Origin: Hydrogenispora ethanolica
GTDB taxonomy: Bacteria > Bacillota > UBA4882 > UBA8346
DNA length: 64,000 nt
Assembly (NCBI RefSeq): GCF_004340685.1
Contig: NZ_SLUN01000013.1
Span: 1 to 64,000, forward strand
Direction: 5' to 3'
Below the pieces are notes generated by a model. That model saw only the letters and a list, made by a program, of their open reading frames with translations, ran no database searches and was not told the DNA's origin. A program made the translations under genes and the position numbers. The number at the start of each line of letters is the position of its first letter. Positions within the stretch are counted from its first letter, which is position 1. Positions 33,467 through 42,676 of the stretch are shown here, piece by piece.

Positions 33467-35080
33467 TCAGTGCCGAGCAATATAAGCTTTGTCGAAGTAG
33501 ACCATGCCCAGGGCCGATTGGTTGACGCCTTTGACATAGCTCTTCATCAACGTGGGATTGGTATAGAAGTAGATCGGCATGATCGGCATTTCATCCATCA
33601 GGATCTTTTCTGCGTCATGCATGGCTTTCATGCGGGCTTTTTGGTCGCCGGTCGATTTGGCGATGTCGATCAACTTATCGTATTGGGCATTGCTCCAACC
33701 GGTTTGGTTGTTGCCGCCGTTGGTGACGAACATATCCATGAAGGTCATCGGATCTACATAGTCGCCGAGCCAGCCGGCGCGGCAGACGGTATAGTTCAGG
33801 TTTTGCTGGTTGTCGAGGTAAACTTTCCATTCCTGGTTGGTCAGGGTAATGTTGATGCCCAGGTTTTTCTTCCACATCTCTTGGATAGCCTCGGCGACTT
33901 GCTTATGCTGTTCGCTGGTGTTGTAGAGCAGTTCGACGGTAGGGAAACCCTTGCCGTCGGGGTAGCCGGCTTCGGCCAGGAGCTTTTTGGCGGCTGCCAG
34001 ATCGTCTTTGAAGAAATTGCCGCCCACTTTTCGGAAGGTGGCTCCTTTGGCGGCATCGGGGACGCCGAAAGGAACGAAAGCGTAAGCGGGTTTCTGGCCG
34101 CCCTTGGTAACGACTTTGACGAGCAGCGCCCGGTCGATCGCCAACGCGAATGCTTTCCGGACTTTCACGTTGTTAAACGGAGCTTTCTTGGTATTGAACC
34201 GGTAAAAATAAGTGCCCAGGAACGGAGAGTACATTAAGGTTCCGGTGGATTCGAGGCGCGGAATCTCCTGGTGCGGGACGCTGTTTTCGTCCAGCATGTC
34301 GACCTGGTTGGAATCGTACATGGTCAAGGCGGTGCTCTGTTCTTCGATGAGGTAGAAGGTCAATTTGGTTAATTTGACGGCTTTGCGGTTCCAGTAGTAG
34401 GGGTTGGGAACGTATTCGATCCGTTCGTTATGAACCCAGCGCACCATCTTGAAAGGACCGTTGCCGATGTAGGTTTTGGGGTCGGTGGCCCATTTCTCGG
34501 GGTTGGCTTCGACGACTTTCTTGTTGACCGGCAACAGGGTCGGGAAGGCGGTGATCGCCAGGAAATAGGAGCACGGGGCTTCCAGGGTTACCTTTAACGT
34601 ATAATTGTCAAGGGCTTTGACGCCGATTTGGTTGGCATCGGTGATCTTTTTGGTGTTGTACGCTTCGCCGTTCTTGATGTAATACAATTGATAAGCGTAT
34701 TCGGCGGCCAGTTTCGGATCGAGCGCCCGTTTCCAGGAGTATTCGAAATCATGGGCGGTGACCGGTTGGCCATTGGACCACCGGGCGGTTTTGCGGAGAT
34801 GGAAGGTGTAGGTCAGGCCGTCCTTGGCGATCTCCCATTTATAGGCGATGCCGGGAATCGGCACGTCATTCTCGCCGGTGCGGGTCAGGCCTTCAAAAGC
34901 CGCTAACTCGATATTCGCGTCTTGAACGCCGGTGGAACGGGCCGGGTCGATAGTTTGCGGTTCGGTAGCATTGTTATAACGCAGCTCCTGAACCTTGGCC
35001 AGTTTCGGAGCGGCCGCGAAGACGGTTGAGCCGATGAATACAACGACAGCCAGCAATAAAAGCCATTTTGTCATTTTCAT
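33467..35080 (-). CDS. oppA: Oligopeptide-binding protein OppA
   Basis: This 537-residue solute-binding protein of family 5 delivers peptides to OppBCDF. Typical family segments are present: LRYNNATEPQTIDPARSTG, WSNGQPVTAHDFEYSWKRALDP, IGNGPFKMVRW and VRKAFALAIDRALL. The signal peptide (LLLLAVVVFIGSTVFAAAP) ends in an AXA-type cleavage site and has no lipobox cysteine. This is unusual for a one-membrane Gram-positive but normal where a periplasm exists, and supports an outer membrane. The promoter must lie in the 520-base AT-rich region upstream. Confidence 0.94.
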   Translation of the reverse strand: MKMTKWLLLLAVVVFIGSTVFAAAPKLAKVQELRYNNATEPQTIDPARSTGVQDANIELAAFEGLTRTGENDVPIPGIAYKWEIAKDGLTYTFHLRKTARWSNGQPVTAHDFEYSWKRALDPKLAAEYAYQLYYIKNGEAYNTKKITDANQIGVKALDNYTLKVTLEAPCSYFLAITAFPTLLPVNKKVVEANPEKWATDPKTYIGNGPFKMVRWVHNERIEYVPNPYYWNRKAVKLTKLTFYLIEEQSTALTMYDSNQVDMLDENSVPHQEIPRLESTGTLMYSPFLGTYFYRFNTKKAPFNNVKVRKAFALAIDRALLVKVVTKGGQKPAYAFVPFGVPDAAKGATFRKVGGNFFKDDLAAAKKLLAEAGYPDGKGFPTVELLYNTSEQHKQVAEAIQEMWKKNLGINITLTNQEWKVYLDNQQNLNYTVCRAGWLGDYVDPMTFMDMFVTNGGNNQTGWSNAQYDKLIDIAKSTGDQKARMKAMHDAEKILMDEMPIMPIYFYTNPTLMKSYVKGVNQSALGMVYFDKAYIARH

Positions 35081-35601
35081 AATTCATACCCCCAATAATA
35101 TTTATTATCAAAAACTAACTAAAAAACCAAAACCTTACACCATTCACCTCCTTGGTGTTCGATTCTTATTTAACTGTTCCGGCAGGCAAGAAATTTTTAT
35201 GGAAAATTTGTCATGCCGAAAAATGGAAAACTACTGCATAAATATGCAATTTTCGTTATCTGATTACCAGGGATTAAACATAAAAGAATTAGACGAAACT
35301 CGCGGAATACCTGCCAGAGAAATGACATGTTTCTTTTTTTTAACATATATATTTTTGGACATAGATATGTCATGATCTGTTTTTTGGATCGCTTACGTAG
35401 ATACGACTTTACGCTTTATTTTATCACTGAAAAGTCTCTGCCTAAATATTTAAGCTCGTGCTTATTGTGAAAACTGGCCATGGGAGCTCACCATCTGGGT
35501 TGTTTAACAATTTTTTAAAGATCATATTCAGGCAGGAACTAACCTCTTCGAAGCCGAAATCTGAATCAAAAGGACTGTTTTCAGGAGATCATACTCGGTT
35601 C
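35081..35601. other. AT-rich divergent promoter region, no gene
   Basis: This 521-base stretch separates oppA (left, minus) from a carrier gene (right, plus). It is clearly richer in A and T than its surroundings. It contains a small CACC-tcctt-GGTG dyad near 35152. Two GGCAGG sequences occur, one near 35182 and one on the opposite strand near 35311, and the latter is followed by a TTCCGCGA-like stretch. Open frames here lack ribosome binding sites. It probably holds both promoters and regulatory sites for opp. Confidence 0.6.
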
Positions 35602-36543
35602 ATGAAAAAAGTGACTTTACTGATAGGACTGGCTTATTTTTGCATCTATGTCGTTTGGGGTGGAACGTATTTCTATATTAAAATGGCGGTGGAGACAATT
35701 CCTCCGCTGTATGTTGTCGGATTGCGTTGGTTGATCGGAGGAATCCTCTTTTTGCTGGCCGCTTTGGCGGCCGGTAAATTGAAGCAGCTTCCGTCTTGGC
35801 AAGAGATTGGCGGCTCGCTCTTGCTGGGGTGTCTGCTGCTCGTCGCGGGGAATGGCTTGGTCACTTTTGCCGAACAAGATGTCGACAGTTACCTGGTGGC
35901 GTTGATCATGGCCTCGACCCCTATCTGCATAGCATTCTTCGACCGGATACTCCTCAAAAAGAAGATTGCGGCCATGACCTTGAGCGGGATCGTGGTGGGC
36001 ATCATCGGAGTGGGGATATTGGTATATCAAGGGGACCCCGCAGCCAGCTTCACACCGCCGCTGTTGATGGTGATCGGCGGATTGACCTCGTGGAGCTTTG
36101 CGACCAGTCTCGGACACCGCTTGAAGGTGCCTGCCGATAACCTAGTCAATAGCGCTATTCAAATGACCTTCGTCGGATTGGTTTGCGTTGCCGGGCTTTG
36201 GCCGGGACAGCCGCTTCCGGCGATCGCGTCCGCTTTTTCGGCTCATTCCTGGTTTGGACTTGGCTATCTGGCAATACTCGGGTCATTGGCCTTTATCGCG
36301 TATAATTACTTGATCGCGCATGAGCCGGCGTTGCGGATTGCCAGTTATGCTTTTGTCAATCCGGTGATCGCTACAATCTTGGGAATCGTGGTCGGCAAAG
36401 AGAAACCGGTCGCTTCGCTCTGGTATGGGTTACCCCTAATTTTAGCAGGTCTCTTTCTAATGTTCTATGGCGAAGCCCTGGTTAGTTATATCCGGCGGTT
36501 AACCGGAATAAATTGCAATGCAGACACGAGGACGGTAAAATAG
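35602..36543 (+). CDS. EamA/DMT-family transporter
   Basis: This 313-residue protein has ten predicted membrane helices in two EamA repeats (FCIYVVWGGTYFYIKMAVETIPPLYVVGLRWLIGG at the start, LGSLAFIAYNYLIAHEPALRIASYAFVNPVIATILGIVVG near the end). Members export or import small metabolites; the substrate is unknown. ATG 35602 is chosen since TCAGGAGAT precedes it, and the extra 48 residues of the longer frame look non-coding. It stands alone. Confidence 0.88.
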   Translation: MKKVTLLIGLAYFCIYVVWGGTYFYIKMAVETIPPLYVVGLRWLIGGILFLLAALAAGKLKQLPSWQEIGGSLLLGCLLLVAGNGLVTFAEQDVDSYLVALIMASTPICIAFFDRILLKKKIAAMTLSGIVVGIIGVGILVYQGDPAASFTPPLLMVIGGLTSWSFATSLGHRLKVPADNLVNSAIQMTFVGLVCVAGLWPGQPLPAIASAFSAHSWFGLGYLAILGSLAFIAYNYLIAHEPALRIASYAFVNPVIATILGIVVGKEKPVASLWYGLPLILAGLFLMFYGEALVSYIRRLTGINCNADTRTVK

Positions 36544-36646
36544 TTAACGCTGGCGCCGTAGGAAATCCCCAGCGGTTTACTCTTAAAAGTTTGTAAGACT
36601 TGGTGGTACGATAGGGTTACAAAAGTATTGCATTGGGGGAAGAACA

Positions 36647-37360
36647 ATGAGAAACCGGTTGCTGGCAGTTTCCATTCTGGGTATCAGTTTCATCATCGGT
36701 TCGATTCTCTTCGGCCTCTTCTTTTACGAAAGCCGTCAGCCCCAAAAGACCATCAGGGTTGTCGGCCTTGCCACGCGACGTTTTGACTCCGATATCATCA
36801 AATGGCGGGTCACACTCGCGCGTTCCGTCGGCCAGACCGAGTTGAAGAAGGGGTACGGTGAGATCGAAAGCGACCGCAACGGCTTTGTCGCATTTTTGAA
36901 GGCCCATGGGATCGATACCGGGGACATTACGATCCAGCCGGTAAATACCAACCCGGTCTATAGCCAAAACGGCGGGCTTGTCTCCGGTTACAGCATTCAG
37001 CAGAATCTCTTTATCCTTTCGGACGATGTAGGAACAGTGGAAAAGCTGGCGCTCGAGCCGAGCACGCTGGTGGATAAGGGAATCTTTCTACAATCTTCCA
37101 ATCTGGAGTATTATTATTCGAAGTTGGATATGTTGAAACGGAGCCTGTTGGCGGCGGCTACCGGCGACGCCAAAAAGCGGGCCGCGGAGATCGCCAAGAG
37201 CACCGGTGACCGGATCGCCAAGATCGCTTCGGCGCATTCGGGCGTCTTTCAGATTACCGAACCCTATTCGACCGAGGTGATGGATTATGGGGTTTACAAC
37301 ACCGCCGGCCGGACCAAAGATATCACGGTCACCGTCAATGTGGTCTTTAACCTTCATTAA
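36647..37360 (+). CDS. SIMPL (DUF541) domain protein
   Basis: This 237-residue protein has a single N-terminal membrane helix (LLAVSILGISFIIGSILFGLFF) and an extracytoplasmic SIMPL domain (TIRVVGLATRRFDSDIIKWRVTLAR, GIDTGDITIQPVNTNPVY, GYSIQQNLFILSDD, KKRAAEIAKSTG, ITVTVNVVFNL). SIMPL proteins occur in the envelope of many bacteria and are linked to stress, without a defined mechanism. ATG 36647 follows GGGGGAAG. No operon partners. Confidence 0.9.
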   Translation: MRNRLLAVSILGISFIIGSILFGLFFYESRQPQKTIRVVGLATRRFDSDIIKWRVTLARSVGQTELKKGYGEIESDRNGFVAFLKAHGIDTGDITIQPVNTNPVYSQNGGLVSGYSIQQNLFILSDDVGTVEKLALEPSTLVDKGIFLQSSNLEYYYSKLDMLKRSLLAAATGDAKKRAAEIAKSTGDRIAKIASAHSGVFQITEPYSTEVMDYGVYNTAGRTKDITVTVNVVFNLH

Positions 37361-37418
37361 AAGCGTTGTGATAAACCCTGCCCGAAGGTCAGGGTGACAC
37401 AAAAGCTCAGAAAAGCAA

Positions 37419-37478
37419 GTGATAAAGTCGTTTTAAATCTTTTTGCAAGCTGACTTCCGTTTCGAAAGACTTTATCAC
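37419..37478. repeat. 11-bp inverted repeat
   Basis: GTGATAAAGTC at 37419-37429 is matched exactly by GACTTTATCAC at 37468-37478. The right arm continues into AAAGACTTTATC-a-CATGGCTT at 37465-37485, which recurs with one mismatch at 1651-1671, upstream of cas1. This suggests a dispersed intergenic element. Confidence 0.65.
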
Positions 37479-37505
37479 ATGGCTTTTAATTAAAAGCAGC
37501 CTGTA

Positions 37506-37572
37506 AGTTGAATTCATTTCCAGTATAGCTCATGTCCCTAAAGCCAGCTATGATGAAAAATGAAGGGGTTTC
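37506..37572 (+). repeat. Dispersed hairpin element, intergenic copy
   Basis: This is the second copy of the element found in the B12 riboswitch arm (11451-11515). Shared blocks are AGTTGAATT, CATGT-CCCTAA, GC-AGCTATGATG and AATGAAG. The stem is ATAGCT...AGCTAT, so pairing is kept although bases differ. It lies between the SIMPL gene and the terminator of the helical-repeat gene. Confidence 0.6.
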
Positions 37573-37600
37573 AAAGCCGTCCGTCTTCGCGGGCGGCTTT
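37573..37600. terminator. Terminator for the helical-repeat gene
   Basis: AAAGCCGtCCG pairs with CGGgCGGCTTT with a TCTTCG-type loop. It lies 40 bases after the minus-strand stop and can work in both directions. Confidence 0.75.
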
Positions 37601-37639
37601 ATCCGGCCATAAGGCGCTGGAAATGGATGGATTATTCTC

Positions 37640-38563
37640 TTAAGGAGCTCCGGCGGCAATCTGGCTCGCTTTGGTCAGAAAGGCGCGGGCCTGTTTGATT
37701 AGTCCGATCTCCTCCAAGGACATGGAGATACGCAATAGATTATCGCTGCGGCTGCGGTCGAAATCATGGACGTCCGCGATGACGATCCGGGCCGCCAGGC
37801 TCAAGACCCGTCCGCCCCGGCGGCGTTGCCCGTTCCGGGCGAGCTGGATCCCGATATATTGAAGGGTTTGAGCCCGCAGCGATTCACGGTTGCAATATTC
37901 CAGCCCATTGAAGGTCTGGCTTTGGATGGACTTGGCGATTCGCAAGGCCCGGCAAAACTGTCCGCCCGCCGCCCATTTCTTGGCGATCCGGCTATAGGCG
38001 GCGGTTCGGGCTTCGAAGTTGCGGGCGGGTTCGGGATCGTGAAATCGTTCGCTCCAGTGGAGAGCCATCTTGAAATAACGGGTGGCCGGCCGGCCAAAAC
38101 CGCACCGGAGCAGATTGACTCCCAGATCTGCCAGGCAGTTGACGATGGAATCGATTTCCGCCTGATTGGATAAGGCGGACTCCTGGAAACCGGCACAGAG
38201 TGTATCAACCTGTTTCAGCAAGGCGCGGGCTTTGGGACGATAATGAGATTGAGCCAGCTGCTGGAGGATGAATCCCAACGCCCGAATCCGGTCGGTCTTC
38301 CACCAACAGCTGAGGGATTCGGCAATGGCTTCATCGAACAATGCCATGCCGGATTCCGGCTCGTTTCGGCTGATCCGGGCCGCCAGAAGTCCCAGCAATT
38401 GAGCCTGCACGGCTTTCTCCACCTTGAGGCCGACGATGGCATTCCGGGCCGTGGGATAGTCGGCGGCGGCAATTAATGGCATCGTCTTTAGCAACTGCGT
38501 CCGTTTAGAGTTACTGATCTGTTCCCAGTTCAGATTGAGCTGATACAAGGGATCCTCATTCAT
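37640..38563 (-). CDS. Helical-repeat (TPR-like) protein, unknown function
   Basis: I do not recognise this 307-residue protein. It is entirely alpha-helical with a recurring helix-pair pattern resembling TPR units: RNAIVGLKVEKAVQAQLLGLLAARI, ALGFILQQLAQSHYRPKARALLKQV, ATRYFKMALHWSERF, RAQTLQYIGIQLARNGQRRRGGRVL, RISMSLEEIGLIKQARAFLTKASQIA. No signal peptide or catalytic motif is visible; it is probably a cytoplasmic scaffold or binding protein. Start ATG 38563. It stands alone, ended by its own terminator. Confidence 0.8.
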   Translation of the reverse strand: MNEDPLYQLNLNWEQISNSKRTQLLKTMPLIAAADYPTARNAIVGLKVEKAVQAQLLGLLAARISRNEPESGMALFDEAIAESLSCWWKTDRIRALGFILQQLAQSHYRPKARALLKQVDTLCAGFQESALSNQAEIDSIVNCLADLGVNLLRCGFGRPATRYFKMALHWSERFHDPEPARNFEARTAAYSRIAKKWAAGGQFCRALRIAKSIQSQTFNGLEYCNRESLRAQTLQYIGIQLARNGQRRRGGRVLSLAARIVIADVHDFDRSRSDNLLRISMSLEEIGLIKQARAFLTKASQIAAGAP

Positions 38564-38777
38564 GGCTACACCCCCATCGCGGGTACGGTGGTCTCTGTTT
38601 ATGAATATTGAAATTTTGAGGAGATATGCCTGGTTTTTTCCGTCCGGCGTGAACTTTTCAAGGGTTGGCCGGAATCCGGGGACTGGTTTTTGTTATTGAA
38701 AAGGATACCGATAAAGGAAGGGACGGAGACGACGCCGTTTTCGGGGAATCGCGGCGCTTCTTCGCGGTGGGTTCATT

Positions 38778-39662
38778 ATGGTTGGTCCATCATTAGGTAA
38801 TTCGTTCGATAATTCATTGGGAGTGCGTCGGAAAGCGTTGCTGTTTTTGGCGGCCACCGCGACGCTGTGGAGTCTCGGGGGTTTACTCATCAAATCAGTG
38901 GCCTGGAACCCGGTGGCCATCGCCGGGATGCGCAGCGCCATCGCGGCGGCGTTGATGTATTTCTATAAACGGAAATTTGAGTTCACCTGGTCGAAAGCTC
39001 AGATCGGCGGCGCCGTCGCCTACGCCGCTACGGTGATTTTATTTGTGACCGCCACCAAGCTGACGACCGCGGCAAACGCAATTCTGTTGCAGTATACGGC
39101 CCCCATCTACGTGGCGCTTTTCGGACAGTGGTTTCTGGGGGAGCGGGCCAGCCGGCTCGATTGGCTGACCATTGTCGTGGTCGGCGCGGGGATGATCCTC
39201 TTTTTCCTGGACAATCTCTCGGCCGGACATTTCGTCGGCAATCTGATTGCGATCCTGAGCGGAGTGGCTTTCGCGGCCTTAACCTTGTTCTCCCGCAAGC
39301 AGAAAGACGGTTCGCCGCTGGAATCCTTATTTTTGGGCAATCTATTGACCGCCTTGATTGGCTTGCCGTTTATGTTGCAAGCGATGCCGGATGGCCGGAG
39401 CTGGCTGGCTCTGCTGGCTCTGGGAGTGGTGCAACTGGGTTTTTCCTACATACTCTACGCCAGCGCCATCAAACATGTCACTGCGCTGGAAGGGATCTTG
39501 ATCCCGATTATCGAACCGATTCTGAATCCGGTCTGGGTCTGGCTGGTCTTTGGCGAGATGCCGGGGAAATGGGCTTTTATCGGAGGGACTGTCGTCCTGG
39601 TGGCGGTGACCGGGCGATGCGTCATCGGAGCTTTACAAGAACGCGAGACAGGGGTGGGCTAA
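38778..39662 (+). CDS. EamA/DMT-family transporter
   Basis: This 294-residue carrier has two EamA repeats, about ten helices: LLFLAATATLWSLGGLLIKSVAWNPVAIAGMRS, ANAILLQYTAPIYVALFGQWFLGER, and ALEGILIPIIEPILNPVWVWLVFGEMPG. The last pattern is typical of RarD/YdcZ-like exporters. Substrate unknown. The HAD phosphatase gene starts four bases after its stop, so the two are co-transcribed. Confidence 0.9.
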   Translation: MVGPSLGNSFDNSLGVRRKALLFLAATATLWSLGGLLIKSVAWNPVAIAGMRSAIAAALMYFYKRKFEFTWSKAQIGGAVAYAATVILFVTATKLTTAANAILLQYTAPIYVALFGQWFLGERASRLDWLTIVVVGAGMILFFLDNLSAGHFVGNLIAILSGVAFAALTLFSRKQKDGSPLESLFLGNLLTALIGLPFMLQAMPDGRSWLALLALGVVQLGFSYILYASAIKHVTALEGILIPIIEPILNPVWVWLVFGEMPGKWAFIGGTVVLVAVTGRCVIGALQERETGVG

Positions 39663-39665
39663 AGG

Positions 39666-40328
39666 ATGTTGCTCCAAGATTGTGCGGTGATTTTTGATTG
39701 TGACGGCGTATTGGTCGATAGCGAACCGGTCAGTTGCGCCGCCAGTATACTGACGCTCCGGGAATACGGAGTGGTCACGGATGCTGCCGAGATGGAACTG
39801 ATGATCGGCAAATCGTATCAGACGATGTTGGAGTTTTATGAGGAGCGGGACCGCCGTTCGTTTGATCTGGCGGAATTCACCCAGCGGGTGGAACAGAACT
39901 ATTTTACGCTGGCTGAGGCGCTTCAGCCCATGCCCGGAGTGGCCGGACTGCTGGCCGCCTTGACGGAGCGCGGCATACCGCTGGCGGTGGCTTCCTCGGG
40001 CGGGTGCCGGAAGATCGAGTTTTCGCTGGAGAAGACGGGACTCCGGCCGTACCTGCCGGTCATCTGCAGCGCGGTGGATGTGGCGCACGGCAAACCGGAG
40101 CCGGATCTTTTCCTGTATGCGGCGGAACGTTTGGAGCAACCCCCGGCGAGATGCATTGTGGTCGAAGATTCCATCTACGGAATCATCGCCGCCAAACGGG
40201 CGGGGATGCTCGCTGTCGGTTATCTCTCTTCCTTCCCCGCAGAACGTTTGCGGGAAGCCGGAGCGGATTGCCTCTTGAAAGATTTCAGCGAATTCTTTGG
40301 GACCTTGAAATACGCGGGAATCTTGTAA
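39666..40328 (+). CDS. HAD-superfamily phosphatase / phosphoglucomutase-like
   Basis: This 220-residue HAD hydrolase of the beta-phosphoglucomutase-like group has motif I FDCDGVLVDSEP with both catalytic aspartates, motif II VASSGG, a lysine in HGKPEPD, and motif IV VVEDSIYGIIAAKRAG. The helical cap domain lies between residues 20 and 85. It could dephosphorylate small sugar phosphates; the substrate is not deducible. It is co-transcribed with the preceding carrier, which may move the dephosphorylated product. A TTGGAAC/GTTCCAA hairpin follows in the intergenic region. Confidence 0.9.
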   Translation: MLLQDCAVIFDCDGVLVDSEPVSCAASILTLREYGVVTDAAEMELMIGKSYQTMLEFYEERDRRSFDLAEFTQRVEQNYFTLAEALQPMPGVAGLLAALTERGIPLAVASSGGCRKIEFSLEKTGLRPYLPVICSAVDVAHGKPEPDLFLYAAERLEQPPARCIVVEDSIYGIIAAKRAGMLAVGYLSSFPAERLREAGADCLLKDFSEFFGTLKYAGIL

Positions 40329-40487
40329 CGCCCGTCCATGACGGCGCGGATTTGGAACGATGTTCGAGATGTTCCAACCAGTGAAAAGCATTTGCATCCG
40401 GATTGAATTCGTTTTACAATTCAGATCAAGACCCGATCATTTCACGGAACCGTTCCCAGTAGTACGCATGAGGGGGCTTCGGCTTCA

Positions 40488-41579
40488 ATGTTGAGGGGCT
40501 TTTTCATCAATGCCGCGATCCTCATCTCCTTCGTCAGCATCAGCAATCTGATCTTTTATAAGATTGGCTTGAGTCCGCGCTCGCCGTTGAAGTACCGCCT
40601 GCTGCACGGCTTGATCTGCGGACTGTTGGGAATGGTCTTAATCGAATTTGGCGTGCCCATCCCGCCCTCCGGAGTCATGAGTTTCCGGAATATCGCCATC
40701 ATCTGGGCGGCGCTTTATTCCGGACCGGTATCGGCGGTGAGCGCCGGCGTGATGATCGCCGGGTATCGGTTGATTCGTCTCGCTCTGAATTGGTCATCGC
40801 TTACGGCGTTGCTCGGCACGACGCTTGTGGTCGTGGCGAGCTGTCTCATCGCCAGGCTGCGGTTAAGGCTCTGGAAGCGCGGTTTGATCGCCGTGCTATT
40901 TCACTTGATAGTCAATACGATCATTTTTAGCGGGGTAATCACAGACGGCCGTACTTTACGGACTCTGTTGAGCTTTTATTGGATCGGAACCGCCTTGGTG
41001 GCCTGGCTGGTTTATTTATACGCGGAACGGTTGGAGACGACCAGCCGCCAGTTCCGGATCTTTAAAGAGGAGTCCGCCCGGGATCATCTGACCGGCCTGA
41101 ATAATTTGCGCGAATATGAGTTGTTTTTGGCGGCTGCGGCCGAGGAGGCCAGGGCCAACCGGGAACCCATTTCCTTGCTCTATATCGACATCGATTTTTT
41201 TAAGAGCATTAACGATCGCTTTGGCCATCCGGCAGGCGATGACGTTCTCAAGGAGATTGCCGGGATTATGAAGCGGATCTGTCGCCGGGTGGATTTCATT
41301 TCACGGAACGGCGGGGAGGAATTTACGATACTGCTCGTCAATTGCCCGGCCTTCTCTGCTTTGGAAGTGGCCGAACGGATCCGGAGAACTGTGGCGCAGC
41401 ATCCCTTTGAGACGGCCGACGGCGAGTTGTTGACGGTCACACTGTCGATCGGAGTCGCCACCTATCCCGATCACGTAGCGGATCCCGACCAGCTCGCCGA
41501 ACGGGCCGATGAGGCGCTTTACGCCGCCAAGCGGGGCGGCCGGAACCGGGTGGTCTGCGCGAAGCGGCTTTCCCCTTGA
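40488..41579 (+). CDS. Membrane diguanylate cyclase (5TMR-LYT plus GGDEF)
   Basis: This 363-residue protein makes cyclic di-GMP. The first 190 residues hold about six helices of the LytS-type 5TM sensor (LISFVSISNLIFYKIG, YRLLHGLICGLLGMVLIEFG, FRNIAIIWAALYSGPVSAVSAGVMIAGYRLI). The GGDEF domain begins at RDHLTGLNNLREYE and keeps the active site RNGGEEF and the metal-binding LYIDIDFFKSINDRFGH. The sequence predicts an active cyclase; no inhibitory RXXD site is obvious five residues before it. No other c-di-GMP gene is close. Confidence 0.93.
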   Translation: MLRGFFINAAILISFVSISNLIFYKIGLSPRSPLKYRLLHGLICGLLGMVLIEFGVPIPPSGVMSFRNIAIIWAALYSGPVSAVSAGVMIAGYRLIRLALNWSSLTALLGTTLVVVASCLIARLRLRLWKRGLIAVLFHLIVNTIIFSGVITDGRTLRTLLSFYWIGTALVAWLVYLYAERLETTSRQFRIFKEESARDHLTGLNNLREYELFLAAAAEEARANREPISLLYIDIDFFKSINDRFGHPAGDDVLKEIAGIMKRICRRVDFISRNGGEEFTILLVNCPAFSALEVAERIRRTVAQHPFETADGELLTVTLSIGVATYPDHVADPDQLAERADEALYAAKRGGRNRVVCAKRLSP

Positions 41580-41605
41580 GATCCCGCTTTTGAAGCCCTC
41601 CAATC

Positions 41606-42100
41606 TCAGGATCTTTCTCCATTCTTTTCAGCAATCGTACCCAGATAAAATATTGGCAGCAGCCGTCCGGGGATGTTCGATTGGAACCAGCCGTCCTGTA
41701 TCGCTCCGACTTTGCGGTAAAATCCGGCGGCGTGGGGATCGGCCAGAATCTTAAGCCGGGTAAAACCGGCGGCGCTCGCTGTGGCTTTGGCATGGCTGAC
41801 CAGGCGGAAGCCGATGCCTTGACCGATGTGGGGGGGATCGACCCAGAGATGATCCAGATAGAGTTGGCCATCGGCCAGAGCTAACGCATACATGCCGACC
41901 GGGACATCATGGAGCCGGGCGGTGAAGACCCGATGACTGGCGATATATTCAGGAGTGACGGTCAATTCGTCTCGCCAGATCGCGAAGTATTCCGCGGGAT
42001 AGTTCCAGTGGCCTTTGGCGGCGAAAGCGATCCGGGTTAGTGTGGCGGATTCGGCCGGGTCTGCCGGTAGAATGGTGATTTGCGGCGTTGCTCTGGTCAT
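41606..42100 (-). CDS. GNAT-family N-acetyltransferase
   Basis: This 164-residue acetyltransferase has the GNAT core: ITILPADPAESATLTRIAFAAKGHW at the N-terminus, LDHLWVDPPHIGQGIGFRLVSHAKATA with the Q/GxGxG/A acetyl-CoA loop, and GFYRKVGAIQDG in motif B. The ATG at 42100 follows AAGGA; the longer open frame to 42550 runs through the antisense of the next gene and is not coding. The acceptor substrate is unknown. Confidence 0.88.
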   Translation of the reverse strand: MTRATPQITILPADPAESATLTRIAFAAKGHWNYPAEYFAIWRDELTVTPEYIASHRVFTARLHDVPVGMYALALADGQLYLDHLWVDPPHIGQGIGFRLVSHAKATASAAGFTRLKILADPHAAGFYRKVGAIQDGWFQSNIPGRLLPIFYLGTIAEKNGERS

Positions 42101-42337
42101 CCTATCGATCTTCCTTTCCGTTCGTCCGATGACTATCGTTTTTTGATTTTTCCGCCGCCGGAGGCTCGGCGCAGGAATCCGGCACGACTGCGGCGAATGT
42201 CCGTTTCTATGAATCCGGTGGTTCAATGTATGAATGATAATTTTGGCAAACGCGTTAAAGCTTCGCGATTTTCCAAAATTTTTTCCGATGTATTGAATCA
42301 CCGGAGCAGTAATATCGTTCAACGAGGAGGAGCCTTG

Positions 42338-42667
42338 ATGGATAAACACTTGATCACCACCGGCTTGCAATTGGAAGGATACCGCATCGTCCAGCAACTG
42401 GGCATCGTGCGCGGGATCACAGTCCGTTCCCGGAGCATTCTCGGAAACATCGGCGCCGGTTTGCAGAGTTTGCTGGGGGGCAACATCACCATCTTCACCG
42501 AACTGTGCGAGAAGGCCCGCGAGGAAGCGTTTGAGCTGATGGTGGAGCATGCCGAGGACCTGTCGGCCAATGCCATCATCGGAATGCGCTACGACGCCAA
42601 TGACGTGGCCGACGGCATCACCGAAGTCCTATGCTACGGAACCGCGGTCCGGGTAGAAAAGGTATAG
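42338..42667 (+). CDS. YbjQ/UPF0145-family protein
   Basis: This 109-residue protein has the family pattern LQLEGYRIVQQLGIVRGITVRSRSI at the N-terminus and SANAIIGMRYDANDV before the C-terminal VLCYGTAVRV. YbjQ proteins form ring-like pentamers and are of unknown function; some are linked to heavy-metal binding, which is not evident here. ATG 42338 has a perfect GAGGAGG. The upstream 86 residues of the open frame are non-coding. Confidence 0.93.
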   Translation: MDKHLITTGLQLEGYRIVQQLGIVRGITVRSRSILGNIGAGLQSLLGGNITIFTELCEKAREEAFELMVEHAEDLSANAIIGMRYDANDVADGITEVLCYGTAVRVEKV

Positions 42668-42676
42668 CCCGGCGCT

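Noticed and set aside
34995-35375. 126-codon frame reaching into the oppA start
   Set aside because: It overlaps the oppA signal-peptide region in antisense and the AT-rich promoter region, with no start signal.
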